Positions 41,860 to 51,679 of a DNA stretch of 64,000 nucleotides are shown here, piece by piece. The position numbers and the translations under genes were made by a program. The stretch's first letter is position 1, and each line of letters starts with the position of its first letter. A model generated the notes under the pieces. It saw only the letters and a list, made by a program, of their open reading frames with translations, did no database searches and was not told where the DNA came from. Source of the stretch: Coenobita brevimanus (lineage: Eukaryota > Arthropoda > Malacostraca > Decapoda > Coenobitidae); the NCBI GenBank assembly GCA_032717465.1, contig JAVRFU010003696.1, forward strand, positions 497,979 to 561,978. Direction: 5' to 3'.

Positions 41860-42541
41860 AATGGTAGATTGATGGTGGAGAGGGGAGAAAAAGTGAGTAG
41901 ATGGAGAGAACACTTTAAGGAACTGTTCAACACAGAGAATGAAAGTAATATGAGTATTAGTGGCTTGGGAGTGGCTGGGAGCAGGAGGTAGGTGAGAAGG
42001 GAGGAAGAGATCAGTAGGATGGAAGTAGTGGAAGCAATGAAGTAAGTAAAAATGGTGAAAGCTCTAGGAATTGATGAGGTGTGTGGTGAAATGCTAAAGC
42101 ATGGGGAAGAGATAGTAGTGAAATGGATATGGAAGATGTGAAGATTGGCTTGGTAGGAAGATAGAATCCTAGAGGATTGTAAGTCATGTATAATTTTTCC
42201 CCTGTACAAAGGAAAAGGTGAAAAAGAAGTGTGTATCAATCATAGGGGTATTTGTGTAATAGGAACAGTATATGGTAGGATGTTTACTGACAGAGTTAGA
42301 GAAATAACAGAGGAATAAGTTGGAGAAGAAGAGGGAGATTTTAGGAAGGGAAGAGGTTGTGTAAATCAGGTACTCATCCTTAGGTCTTTAGTGGAAAAGT
42401 TTCTAGGGAAGGGAAAGAAGTTGTATGCAGCCTTCATGGATTTGGAGAAGGTATATGACAGAATGGATACACATAGCATGTGGAAAATATTAAAAATATA
42501 CAGTAAAAGTCCTGCAATCTGAATGACAGGGGACTGACGGT

Positions 42542-42574
<33 letters not shown>

Positions 42575-43690
42575 CTATTGAGAGGGACCTCAGAAAACAT
42601 TAGAAATATGTACATGATCATTAAATAAACACTTAATATAATATGGGTCATTGTTTTACTCGCTGGAAATGCATAAAGGTGTAGCTGAATAGTTGCAGGC
42701 AGTTATTCCAAGTCCAAGAGCAAGTCCAAGCCAGATAAATCCTTTGATAAAGCCCAGACAAAGCCCAGAGAAAAAATTCACTTGATTTACTTAGTTTTCA
42801 CTCAGTTCACTAAACAGTAACTTACTGTAATTCACTTAATACACTTATATTTATTACTGCATTTAAAATTATCTGCCAGCTCAAAAAATTTGGAGTATTG
42901 GGATATTCAGATTATTGGTGGCTGGATTAAAGGACTTTTACTTAATAGAGTAAATGGGAAGCTGCTGAATGCTGTGAAGAATATGTATGAGGGTGCTAAG
43001 GCTGCAGTGCGTGTGGATGGTGAACTAAGTGAATTTTTCTATCTGAATGTTGGATTCAAACAGGGATGTGTCATGACTCCATCATTGTTCAATCTGTATA
43101 TGGATAGGATTATAAAAGAGATGCAAGGTAGGGCAGTGAATACTGGTGCAGCCCTAATGAGAGAGAGCAGCATTTGGAAACTTCCTGTTCTGTTGTTTGC
43201 AGATAATACCGGTACTGTATTGTTAAGAAAAGACAAAGGGGAACTGCAAGGCTTGGTGAAAGAGTTTGGGAAAGCGTATAAGAAATGGAATCTAAAGGTG
43301 AACATAGGGAAAAGTAAAGTTATGGTCTTGGAGAGAAATGAAGTCACTGAATGGTCTGTGAGGTTGGATGATGTGGAAATGGAAAATGTGAGTCTGTTTA
43401 AGTACAGTGTGATGAGTAACAGTGGAAGTTTGGAGGATGAAGTGCTTCAAAGGGTACAACAGGGAAGAAAGGTTGCTGGTGCTTTGAAAACGGTGATAAA
43501 AAATAGAGAAGTGAGCATGGAAGTAAAAAAGCCGCTCCATGAGAGTATTGTGAAACCTGCTGTAACATATGGAAGCAAAGCTTGTGCCTTGTTGGAAGGA
43601 CACAAGTCAAGCGTGACAGCAGTGGAAATGAGTTATCTGAGAGGAGCATGTGGAGTTACATGGAGAGACAGACAAATGAGGAAGTGAAGA
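41860..43690 (+). pseudogene. RT and C-terminal region of RTE-like family C, interrupted
   Basis: Before the MITE: SRWREHFKELFNTENE, KALGIDEVCGEMLKHG, YGRMFTDRVREIT, GDFRKGRGCVNQV and KKLYAAFMDLEKVYDRMD (motif A), ending WKILKIY at 42500. After it: VNGKLLNAVKNMYEGAKAAVRVDG, GFKQGCVMTPSLFNLYMD (motif B), LLFADNTGTVLL (motif C; second Asp changed to Asn), NLKVNIGKSKVMV, TYGSKACALLEGHKSSVTAVEMSYLRGACGVTWRDR. Joining the two sides leaves a one-base surplus. No endonuclease remains. Confidence 0.8.
42501..42942. mobile_element. pogo/Tigger-like MITE, copy 1 (442 bp)
   Basis: It starts CAGTAAAAGTCCT and ends AGGACTTTTACT. The termini are inverted repeats and TA flanks both sides, as for Tc1/mariner/pogo elements. 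A T-run lies at 42543-42571. No coding capacity. It is homologous to 44023-44372 across its length apart from extra AT-rich interior. Confidence 0.8.
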
Positions 43691-44022
43691 AGCATTGTGG
43701 TGTGGTACACTGGCCATGTGGAAACAATGGAGAGTGAGAGACTAATGAGGAGAGTGTATGTGAGTGAGGTGGAGGAGGGGAGAGGGAGGAGGAGGCCAAG
43801 AATGAGATGGAGGGATGGAATAGAGAGGTATATGAGAGGGGTGTGTGAGCTGAGGGGAGGGCAGTGAAATGGCAAGGGACAGGGTGACGTGGAAGTGATT
43901 TGTTTGTGGCTACCCTTTACGGGATCACAGCGACTGGGAGTTGATAGATAGGTAGATAGATTATTATTAGTAGCAGTAGTATTAGTATTAGTATCAGTAT
44001 TGTTATTACTATTATTACAGTA

Positions 44023-44372
44023 CAGTAAATGTCCTCTAATACGAATCACATGGAACTGAGGGTCTTTTGATTGTTTTTTTTAGGACTATTAAGAGGGGCC
44101 TTTGAAAACATTTCAAATATGTACATGATCTTTAAATAAACACATATGTGATATGAATTATTGTTTTACTCACTGGAAATGCATAGAAGTGTAGATGAAT
44201 AGATGAAGGCACGTATATCCAAGTCCATGGGCAAGTCCAAACCAGATAAATCCTTAGATATAGCCCAGAAGAATTGGAAAAACACCAGAAAAAATAGAAA
44301 ATTTTTGCCTTGGCAAATTCTGAATATTGGGATTTTCGGATTATTGGTGGTCGGATTGGAGGACTTTTACTG
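44023..44372. mobile_element. pogo/Tigger-like MITE, copy 2 (350 bp)
   Basis: It starts CAGTAAATGTCCTCTAAT and ends with the reverse complement of CAGTAAAAGTCCTCCAATCC, 19 of 22 terminal positions pairing. TA lies on each side. The interior shares AACATTTCAAATATGTACATGATC and TTTACTCACTGGAAATGCATA with copy 1. Confidence 0.85.
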
Positions 44373-44394
44373 TATTATTAATATTACTATTCTA

Positions 44395-45116
44395 TCTATC
44401 CATCTATCTATCTATTGCCAGATGGCTCAATCCCATAAGGGGTGACCACAAACAAATGGCCTCCGTGTCGCCCAGTCCCCCGCCATTTCACTGCCCTCCT
44501 CCTAGCTCAAAACCTCCTCTCTCATATACCTCTCCACTCCATCCCTCCATCTCATCCTCAGCTGCCCGCTCCCTCTCTCCCTCTCCCCTTCACTCACATA
44601 CACTCTCCTCATTAGTCTCTCACTCTCCATCCTCTCCACATGGCCAAACCACCCCAGTGTATTTCTCCTAACGCTCTCTATCACATCCACATCCACACCA
44701 CAGTGCTCTTTTACTTTCTTATTTGTCAGACTGTCTCTCCATGTAACCTCACATGCTCCTCTCAAATAACTCATTTCCATTGCCATCACTCATGACTTGT
44801 GTCCTTCCAACAAGGTCCAAGCTTCACTTCCATATGTTAGAGTTGGCATCACAATACAGTACTATCAAGCAGGCATTTTTTTTAAATATCATGCTCAGTT
44901 CCCTATTTCTTATCACTGCTTTCAAAGAACCAGCAACCTCTCTTCCTTGCTGCACCTTTTCAAGCACTTCATCCTCCAGACTCGCACCCTTACTCATCAC
45001 ACTACCCAAGTACTCGTGCTTAAATGCACTCACATTTTCCATTTCCTCGTCATCCTACCTCACGGTACATTCATTGACTTCATTCCTCTTGGAGACCATA
45101 AATTTATTCTTTCCTA
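44395..45116 (-). mobile_element. RTE-like LINE family C, minus copy
   Basis: In the minus direction it reads KFMVSKRNEVNECTVR, MENVSAFKHEYLGSVMSKGASLEDEVLEKVQQGREVAGSLKAVIRNREL, then (frameshifted) MEMSYLRGACEVTWRDS, VKEHCGVDVDVIESVRRNTLGWFGHVERM, and the 3' UTR with a GATA tail at 44395-44415. It is tail to tail with the 41823-43965 copy and head to head with the next copy. Confidence 0.82.
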
Positions 45117-45126
45117 CATTATTATT

Positions 45127-45775
45127 ATGGAGAATGAGAGTACATTCAAGTACTTGGGTAGTGTGATGAGTAAGAATGGAACTTTGGGGGATGAAGTATG
45201 TGAAAGGGTACAGCAGGGAAGGAAGGTTGTTGGTTCACTGAAAGCAGTGATGAGAAATAGGAACATGAGTGTGTAAGTTAAGAAGTCACTGCATGATAGT
45301 ATTGTGATCCCTACCCTGACGTATGGAAGTGAGGTGTGGACCTTGCAAGAGGGAAACAAGTCAAGAGTGAGAGCAGTGGAAATGAGTTACTTGAGAGGAG
45401 CATGTGGAGTGACATGGAGGGACAGGTTGAGGAATGAAAAAACGAAGGAACGTTGTGGGGTGGATGTGGATGTGGTTGAGAAGATTAGGAGAAATACACT
45501 GAGGTGGTTTGGACATGTGGAGAGAATGGAGAGTGAAAGACTGACTAAGAGAGTGTATGTAGGTGAGGTGGAGGGAAGGAGAGGGAGGGGTAGACTGAGG
45601 ATGAGGTGGAGGGATGGAGTTGAGAGGTACCGGTATATGAGGGAGGGGGGGGGGTGAGTTGGGGGGAGGGTAGTCAAATGGTGGGTGACAGAGCAACGTG
45701 GAGGCGTTTTGTCTGCGGCCACCCTTTGCAGAATTAGGGCATCGGGCTATAGATACATAGATAGATAGATGATAT
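45127..45775 (+). mobile_element. RTE-like LINE family C, plus copy
   Basis: A short frame (MENESTFKYLGSVMSKNGTLGDEVCERVQQGRKVVGSLKAVM) ends at a TAA. An intact C-terminal stretch at 45304-45657 follows: LTYGSEVWTLQEGNKSRVRAVEMSYLRG to RNTLRWFGHVERM and RGRLRMRWRDGVERY. The 3' UTR and (GATA)n end near 45775. With 44395-45116 it forms a roughly 700-bp inverted repeat with about 10 bp between arms. Confidence 0.85.
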
Positions 45776-46254
45776 GGGAGGAAATATTGTACTGAACAGC
45801 AGAATTATTATGACTCCTATGCCCACAAACGTCAGCTGTGTTTACAGCCACAGCCCTTGCATCTACTTCTTCCCCATCTGACCACTGTCACTCCATCCCT
45901 CACTCACCACTCAGCTGTTTTGCAGAAAATAAAATAAATATGTAGGAATTGCAGGCACAGTAATTTTGTCTGGCAAAACAAACATTTATTCCTGTCAACT
46001 AGATTTCTCTTCTTTGCCAGAGCAAATGCAATGATGAGTGAGTGCCCTGGGACACCACGTATCCCCCAGCCTCAAAGAGACCCATGATGATGGCTAAACA
46101 GGACCTGGTACTCAATAAGGTTAGTTACACCTGTTTGGCTAGTGTGTTACATCTACTCAACCTCTGATCACCCTTTCAGTCATACTCATAGGTGATACGG
46201 TGATGGAAAGTAGTCAGATAAGGCATTAAAGGAGGTCTAGGAACCAGGCTAAGG
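45776..46254. other. No gene recognised
   Basis: Unique-looking DNA between two family C fragments. Confidence 0.55.
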
Positions 46255-46502
46255 TTCTATCTATTTATCTATAGCCCGACGCCCAAATCCCGCAAAGGGT
46301 GGCCGCAGACAAAACGCCTCCAAGTCGCTCTGTCACCCACCATTTGACTATCTTCCCCCCAACTCACTCTCCCCTCCTTCATATACCTCTCAACTCCATT
46401 CCTCCACCTCATCCTTGGTCTACCCCTCCCTCTCCCTCCCTGCACCTCACCTACATACACCCTCTTAGTCAGTCTTTCATTCTCCATTCTCTCCACATGT
46501 CT
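46255..46502 (-). mobile_element. RTE-like LINE family C, 3'-terminal fragment
   Basis: In the minus direction it reads HVERMENERLTKRVYVGEV, RGRPRMRWRNGVERYM and RATWRRFVCGHP. The 3' UTR ends at GGGCTATAGATAAATAG. Confidence 0.8.
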
Positions 46503-46759
46503 AAGGTTGCTGTTGTTACTTTTACAGAGGGGGAAGGGTGTGGGTTCCACTTGGCCTCAAACATAGCCTTATTAAACCCATGTTTTAATTGTCCCAGCAT
46601 CCCATAAATCATTATCCGATCCACTTTCCATAATTTAACCCCATCGGATAATGGTGGTGTGCTGTACTGGCATTATTCTTAGGCATCAGAGTATTGAATC
46701 ACCCTGTAGAAACTTGAAGCCTGCTTTTAAATGCAGAACTTGGGGAGGCAGGAGGGAGG

Positions 46760-46960
46760 GTTGTACCTTACCTGTCACTGGCTCATAGATCACTGTCTCT
46801 GTCTGTCTGTACCTCATAAATGTTCATTTAAAAAAAAGATCAGTATTACTGTCAGGAACTGTGCATTACGTGTCTCTGGCCAACAGATTTCTCTGTTAGG
46901 CACGGTGTACTGCGGGTGTGTGATGCTGAGGACAGGAATGAGAATTGCAGATGGATGCTG
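46760..46960 (-). pseudogene. Two degenerate partial copies of the exon at 47043-47219
   Basis: The minus strand of about 46766-46800 reads GACAGTGATCTATGAGCCAG then TGACAG|GTAAGG, close to the 3' end and donor of the 47043 exon. 46866-46935 repeats about 65 nt of the same exon end with many changes and a lost donor (..GACACGTAATG). Tandem partial duplication is the simplest reading. Confidence 0.45.
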
Positions 46961-47042
46961 CAGATGATAAGATGTAAAGTTTTGCAAATGGCTGTAAACA
47001 ACCTGTCTGGGAATACATTACCTGTCTCTAACTGTACCTTAC

Positions 47043-47219
47043 CTGTCTCTGGCTCATAGATCTCTGTGTCAGGTAGGGTGTACTCTGGATGTGTGAGGTT
47101 GAGAGGTGTGCCCCTGTGTGCGATGGGGGCCTCCGCTCCACTGAGGGCAAACATCTCCTCCTCCTCCTCCATCGCAGCGCCCACCAGGCGCCCATTCTGC
47201 TTGAACACAGCATTAATGT
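47043..47219 (-). CDS. Probable coding exon, protein not recognised
   Basis: 177 bp open in one minus-strand frame with a consensus donor (GAGACAG|GTAAGG) and a CTGCAG acceptor. It encodes I-N-A-V-F-K-Q-N-G-R-L-V-G, an acidic MEEEEEM run, and ends TLPDTEIYEPETG. Both ends are phase 1, so the exon is symmetric. It is more complex and GC-rich than the surrounding repeats. A family C LINE fragment starts at about 47227, directly at the acceptor, so the polypyrimidine tract would be LINE-derived or the exon 5' end may be truncated. Its phase does not join directly to exon 49529-49709; an intervening exon would be needed if they belong to one gene. Confidence 0.5.
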
Positions 47220-47226
47220 CTGCAGT

Positions 47227-47490
47227 TCACTGAGATGGTTAACCATGTTGAAAATATGGAGAATGACAGACTGACCAGGAGAGGGAATGTCAGTGAGGCA
47301 GAGGGTAGGGGGAGTGGGAGACCATGCATGAGATGAAGGAATGGGATGGAAAGGTATATGAGAGAGGGGATATGAGTTGGAGAGAGAGAGAGCAGCCTCT
47401 TGGCAGAGGACAGGGTGACATGGAGATGATTCATTTGTGATTATGTTTTCCATGATTAAGGTGTCTTGCTATAGGCAGATTGATGGTGAA
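47227..47490 (+). mobile_element. RTE-like LINE family C, 3'-terminal fragment
   Basis: CACTGAGATGGTTAACCATG (the RWFGHV codons, degraded), GAATGACAGACTGACCAGGA, then the 3' UTR ending in CTTGCTATAGGCAGATTGATGG. Confidence 0.7.
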
Positions 47491-48150
47491 TTGTTTAGCA
47501 ATGAAGATAGTATTAGCATTAGAATAGTTTAAAAGAAAGAAAAAACCTGTCTGACACTATACTGCTTTACTGTACACAACAAGTTCAAGTGTTGTATAAG
47601 AAACTTTAATTTCTTACTCCTTATTTTAATTTTTTACTCTTTATTTTGAATATTTAACAGTAGACTGTAGCACCAGTTGAACAGGGCGGCACTTCCGAGG
47701 TGGAGGGCAAGCTTGTGCCAGGGAGAGCTGGAGCCCTCATTTCACCAGCCCTCAGGAATTGATCCTTACCATTCCCCTTTGCTGAACATTTTCAGTGCTT
47801 TCATTTACACAGAGAGTAGGCCAGCATATTCTCTTAATACCTGTACCTTCAACTGTCTACACCACACTATATGCATGTAAAATATCACACCTCCTATTTC
47901 CATTCCCTTTACCAATGGCCGCTACATTAACATCAGCAAACGAGGTGATATCTCGGATTGCCACCACCGGCAAGGTAGGGCTGGCAGCACAGGGTCCTCC
48001 TGGTTGCCATGAAGCGACTGTACCAGCAGCAACTGTTGCAAATTCTGTTCTTGCTTGTCAGCGGAGAAGAGCAGGTGCAGCCTTATTCTTCGCCAGTGTC
48101 CGTGCTTTCGGTACCAATTAGAATTCAGTTCATTTTCTCCTACAGTCCAT
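47491..48150. other. No gene recognised
   Basis: Mixed DNA; 47920-48120 may belong to the LINE that follows. No exon is supported. Confidence 0.5.
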
Positions 48151-48987
48151 ATCCTCTCTAGCCTTGTTCCTCACAGTACCCCAAATTTCTCCCTCTACTG
48201 AATTTCCCCATTTTGTTTTCCTGGTTACCATCTCCTCACAAACTTCTGTAACAAGGGCGGCACCTGTTGTTATACCAAATCTGAATATGCAGTTGACACT
48301 GTTTTAAACTTCACCTCAACCAATTTTGATTACTCACTGTATAAACTAAATTATCTAAATATTACCAAATGTGTCTGTGTAGTCTATCACTCCCCCAGTG
48401 CTTCTTTAGAACCCAGTGTATTTGACTCCATATCCACACAGTTGAGTAACTTTAACTTTGTCCTTAGCACCAAGATTACCATTTTGGGTGATTTTAACGT
48501 ACTTAATGTTGAATGGTTATTGCGTTCTGCCAGGATTGACGATGCTGGTCTAGAGTGTGAGCCGTTTGCAGAATCATTTAATCTCACACAGTTGGTAAAG
48601 CAACTAACCAGAATACCAGATAATCCTGGCCATAATGCCCATCTCTTGGATCTGTTCCAGACAAATAATCCAGATCAATACAGGATAGAAGTACTGTCAC
48701 CACTTGGATCCTCTGACCACAGTCTCATCAAAGCCTCATTAGTCAGCCCCCCCTGACCTCCCTAGTCTGAACCTGTCAAGGTGACCCAATAGCACATTGA
48801 TTATCTTGCTGACATTCCATGGCAGGCTATCTTCTCTAGTGATGTCAATTCTGTCCAGTCCCACATTAATGACTTAATACTGCCTGGTATAGATTTATTC
48901 ATACCAGGTCAACAGTTAAGTAAAAGATCAAACTCTCCAAAATGGTTTGATAACAACTGTGCCAGAGCAATGGCCCAAAAGTCATTA
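48151..48987 (+). mobile_element. Jockey/CR1-like LINE fragment with endonuclease domain
   Basis: The frame at 48290-48756 reads VCVVYHSPSAS, KITILGDFNV (metal-binding GDFN), LTQLVKQLTRIPD, LLDLFQTNNPDQY and PLGSSDHSLI (catalytic SDH block), the C-terminal half of an APE-type endonuclease. After two stops the linker LADIPWQAIF..KWFDNNCARAM resembles the start of LINE J1 (PWNDYCF..KPWFNHACSNA), so it is probably a related clade. It is cut by the SINE at 48988. Confidence 0.75.
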
Positions 48988-49331
48988 GCATTTTTTTTTT
49001 TTACGTGTCCGACTCTGGGCAGAGGTTCAGGGCCTATTTCTTGGGGGCAGTGGCCTATCCCAAGGCCCAGTAGTCCTCCTACACCTCCACATGTCACCAC
49101 TTTGGCACTAACACCCACTGTCCATATTGAATACATGCTAGGGCTGTCTCATACAGGACTGGTGTACTGGTATTAGCGGGGGTACTTCTATGACATGTCG
49201 GCGGGTCATCTGGTAGATCAGGAAAGTCTGCTTTTTAGGAAATTCAAATCCTTAAACTGTTCCCTGCCCCAGCCGGGATTCGATCCTGGGTCCATCAGGA
49301 CTGCAAGCTGCCTCTCTACCGATTCAGCCAC
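48988..49331 (-). mobile_element. tRNA-derived SINE family T1, copy 3
   Basis: In the minus direction GGTGGCTGAATCGGTAGAG (box A-like), GGATCGAATCC (box B-like) and the common body end in an A-run at 48991-49002. It is inserted into the LINE endonuclease fragment. Confidence 0.85.
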
Positions 49332-49349
49332 CAAATATAACTCTTACGT

Positions 49350-49437
49350 GTCCGAAAAGTGTTAAGGATATGTATGATAAAAATGGTTTAATATATGGGA
49401 CAGTACAAGTTTGACTCATTCCTGTGAAGATACAATT
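49350..49437 (+). mobile_element. LINE 3'-end fragment (family E)
   Basis: GGATATGTATGATAAAAATGG, GGGACAGTAC and TTGACTCATTCCTGTGAAGATACAATTAGATAAG match the end of the copy at 58345-58565. Confidence 0.65.
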
Positions 49438-49443
49438 AGATAA

Positions 49444-49478
<35 letters not shown>
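49438..49478. repeat. (CA)n microsatellite
   Basis: About 34 bp of CA directly at the end of the LINE tail fragment. Confidence 0.95.
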
Positions 49479-49480
<2 letters not shown>

Positions 49481-49528
49481 GTATACATTATCATTACCTC
49501 AGTGCAGTCTGTATCAATAAAGTCTTAC

Positions 49529-49709
49529 CTGCATGGGGAACCTGAGAGGGTCTCGAACAGACTGCTGGTAGGAGTAAATAGGAGGTGGGATGGATGTGTG
49601 ATCTGAGAGGGGAGACTGGTTGGCAAGGGTACCACTGCTGCTGCTGCCACCTTCAGACAAGTCCATGCTCTCTTCACTGCCTGGCTCTCCTGCACCCTCA
49701 CCCTCCCAC
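49529..49709 (-). CDS. Coding exon, serine-rich, protein not recognised
   Basis: The minus-strand acceptor TTTCTTCAG and donor CATGCAG|GTAAGA are both strong. The 181-bp exon enters in phase 2 and leaves in phase 0. It encodes W-E-G-E-G-A-G-E-P, SEESMDLSEGGSSSSG, then SIPPPIYSYQQSVRDPLRF. The composition is low in repeats apart from a Ser run encoded by mixed codons. It reads like a disordered acidic/serine-rich N-terminal region leading into a folded segment. Phase and spacing fit the microexon at 50805-50821, which supplies the 2 nt that complete its first codon (ACG, Thr). No family was recognised. Confidence 0.6.
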
Positions 49710-49954
49710 CTGAAGAAACGTGAAGCTGTAAGAGTTACTCCCCTCTTTGGAGTGTAGGGATACAAGACCATGTTATCATAGTCCAAAACATTTAGAGACA
49801 GGAGAGAGTAAATGGTAATAGTCAATCCCATGTTGCCCCCTTTAGAATGTATGGGTCTGAGTCTTGGCTACCTTTTTGTATTGTATGATATTGATTACAA
49901 AGACATCGACATGCTTGCATTCATTGTCTTCGGTCGCCTAATGACAACTCTAGA

Positions 49955-50625
49955 CACTACTTGATCTCATGCAGCCACTTTGTTGTATGCTTTTTCCAGA
50001 TCCATGAAAGCCATAAACACCTTATGGTCCTTCTCACAAGTTTTCTTTGTTATCTGTCTCACTGCAAATATTTGATCCACACATCCTCTGCCACTCCTAA
50101 AGCCACCCTGTTTATCACTTACTAGGACTTCTGATTTCTCTCTTACTTTCTCTGTAATAATTCTTCCATACACCTTCCCTACCACACTCAGTGAACTTAT
50201 GCCATGATAATTCATGCACTCACTTCACTCACTGTTATTTTTTTACAGGGGTACAATCACGGCCATTTTCCACTCTGCAGGCACAGTTTCACTCATCCAT
50301 GCCTTATTATATATCTCCAACAAGCATTTAATTCCCCTCTCACCACTACACTTAATCTACTCTGCATACACGTCATCAACCCCAGCTGCTTTCCCATTTT
50401 TCAGCCGCTTCACAGCACTCTTCACCTGTGCGAGTGTCACGTCTCCTGGCACTGCATTCCTTCTCTGCACACCCCTAAAACCAATCATGTTCACAGCCAC
50501 TCTGCTCCCTCTATTCCCATTTATCAGGCTTTCAAAATATTCTTTCCATCTCGTCCTTGCTTCATCCCCATGGGTTAATAATCTACCACACATTGTCTTT
50601 CTTTTTTTCACTTCTACATTCCTGC
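49955..50625 (-). mobile_element. RTE-like LINE family A, minus fragment
   Basis: Two minus-strand frames: GRLLTHGDEARTRWKEYFESLINGN, then VTLAQVKSAVKRLKNGKAAGVDDVYAE (linker). After a shift come ISSLSVVGKVYGRIITEKVRE, DKQGGFRSGRGCVDQIFAVRQI and HKVFMAFMDLEKAYNKV (motif A). It matches 52840-53440 of the longer copy. Confidence 0.8.
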
Positions 50626-50627
50626 AT

Positions 50628-50743
50628 CGTTCCAGAAGGAGAGTTAATGAGACAAAAAGCCTTTGACTCCACCTTGTTGAGAAGAGTGTATGTGAGGAGC
50701 CTCCCCACACAAGAGTTATACTCTACACAGGGGCGAATAAAAC

Positions 50744-50745
<2 letters not shown>
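50628..50745 (-). mobile_element. LINE J family, short C-terminal fragment
   Basis: In the minus direction it reads IRPCVEYNSCVGRLLTYTLLNKVESKAFCLI, matching J1 at about 10365-10455. It is joined at 50626 to the family A fragment, giving a chimeric frame. Confidence 0.7.

Positions 50746-50776
<31 letters not shown>
50746..50776. repeat. (GT)n microsatellite
   Basis: GT units between the LINE J fragment and the microexon. Confidence 0.95.
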
Positions 50777-50780
<4 letters not shown>

Positions 50781-50804
50781 CTCACACGTGTGGCCGCTAC
50801 TCAC

Positions 50805-50821
50805 GTGTCGTTCATCTTCAC
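50805..50821 (-). CDS. 17-nt microexon, possible initiator exon
   Basis: On the minus strand a long pyrimidine tract ends in TTTCTAG, followed by GTGAAGATGAACGACAC and the donor GTGAGT. The exon holds an ATG at 50815-50813 and leaves in phase 2, the phase needed by the exon at 49529-49709. Together they read M-N-D-T-W-E-G-E. Only two splice sites and phase support it; transcript evidence is absent. Confidence 0.45.
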
Positions 50822-50876
50822 CTAGAAAGAAAAAAAAGAACAGGTTAGAGATAACTCTCTAAGTACAAACTCATTA

Positions 50877-50908
50877 TGGGATCTGGCTATAGATAGATGG
50901 ATAGACAA
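50877..50908 (+). mobile_element. RTE-like LINE family C, extreme 3' tail
   Basis: GGGATCTGGCTATAGATAGATGG equals the last bases of family C plus its GATA tail. Nothing else of the element remains. Confidence 0.45.
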
Positions 50909-51009
50909 TTTTTTGTTGTTTCCTTTTTGTCATTTTTTTGCTTACCTTTTGGGGTTCTCTTTTTATCAACTTTATTTTTCCCTTTTCCATTTTTCTTGTC
51001 TGTCTATTT

Positions 51010-51300
51010 TGTTTAATTTTCTCTATAAAGGCTCCAACATGCTTGCATGAGTCAGACTTAGTCACTTAATTACGGCTGTCTGTGCTGCTCAGTCCCTGGC
51101 AGCCTCCCTATTCAGTCCTTTATCCCAGAGGTCACACTCTATGACCTCATCCCAGGTCTTTTTTTGGTCTGCCTTTCACAACCCTACCCCCATCGTTCAT
51201 ACTTGTCACTTTCTACACCCAGTTGTCATCCCCCATCCTCTCCAGATACCCAGACCATCTCAGTATACCCCTCCTCACCACAACACCAATACACCTTTTA
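51010..51300 (-). mobile_element. 3' fragment of RTE-like LINE family D, second copy
   Basis: 51026-51160 matches 6930-7062. Beyond it the reverse complement of CATCCTCTCCAGATACCCAGACCATCTCAG fits a degraded WFGHVERM-type C-terminus of RTE-like LINEs. Confidence 0.5.
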
Positions 51301-51424
51301 TGTTATCTCTTTATTTCGTATCATATATTTTTTTCTCAATTTTCTTCATTTGTCTTATAATAATTTAGCATTGGTTAAGAAGAGGTACATGATTGGATAA
51401 TAAGGTGAAAGTCTTAGTGTTTTC

Positions 51425-51600
51425 TTGGTGGTAGGTAGGGGCACCCATCATCCACTCACTCATTGCAGGGATGCCTTATGGTCTCTAAACTGAGTGACAA
51501 GCCAAATGGTTTCATGTTCCGAGGAAACCATTTACTGCACTGGGTGGTAACCATATAATCAGGGTTTTTGGCCAGGTTAAATGTCCTTCAGATTCCCCTA
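51425..51600 (+). mobile_element. SINE-like family T2, partial copy
   Basis: GGTAGGTAGGGGCACCCATCATCCACTCACTCA, then GAGTGACAAGCCAAATGGTTTC, AAACCATTTACTGCACTGGG and GGTAACCATATAATCAG. The copy has lost the internal T/C-rich part and stops before box A. Confidence 0.7.
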
Positions 51601-51679
51601 TCTAAAATCACTTAATCATGGCAAATGTTTCAGAGGGCCTTAGTGGGCCCAATACCTGCCCAGGACCCCAACCAAATGG

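Larger units (their letters stand above)
41823..43965 (+). mobile_element. RTE-like LINE family C, longest copy
   Basis: It begins in the linker before RT and reaches the 3' UTR and a GATA-type tail. It is split by a pogo-like MITE at 42501-42942. The RT region resumes directly after the MITE, so the MITE is younger. Confidence 0.82.
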
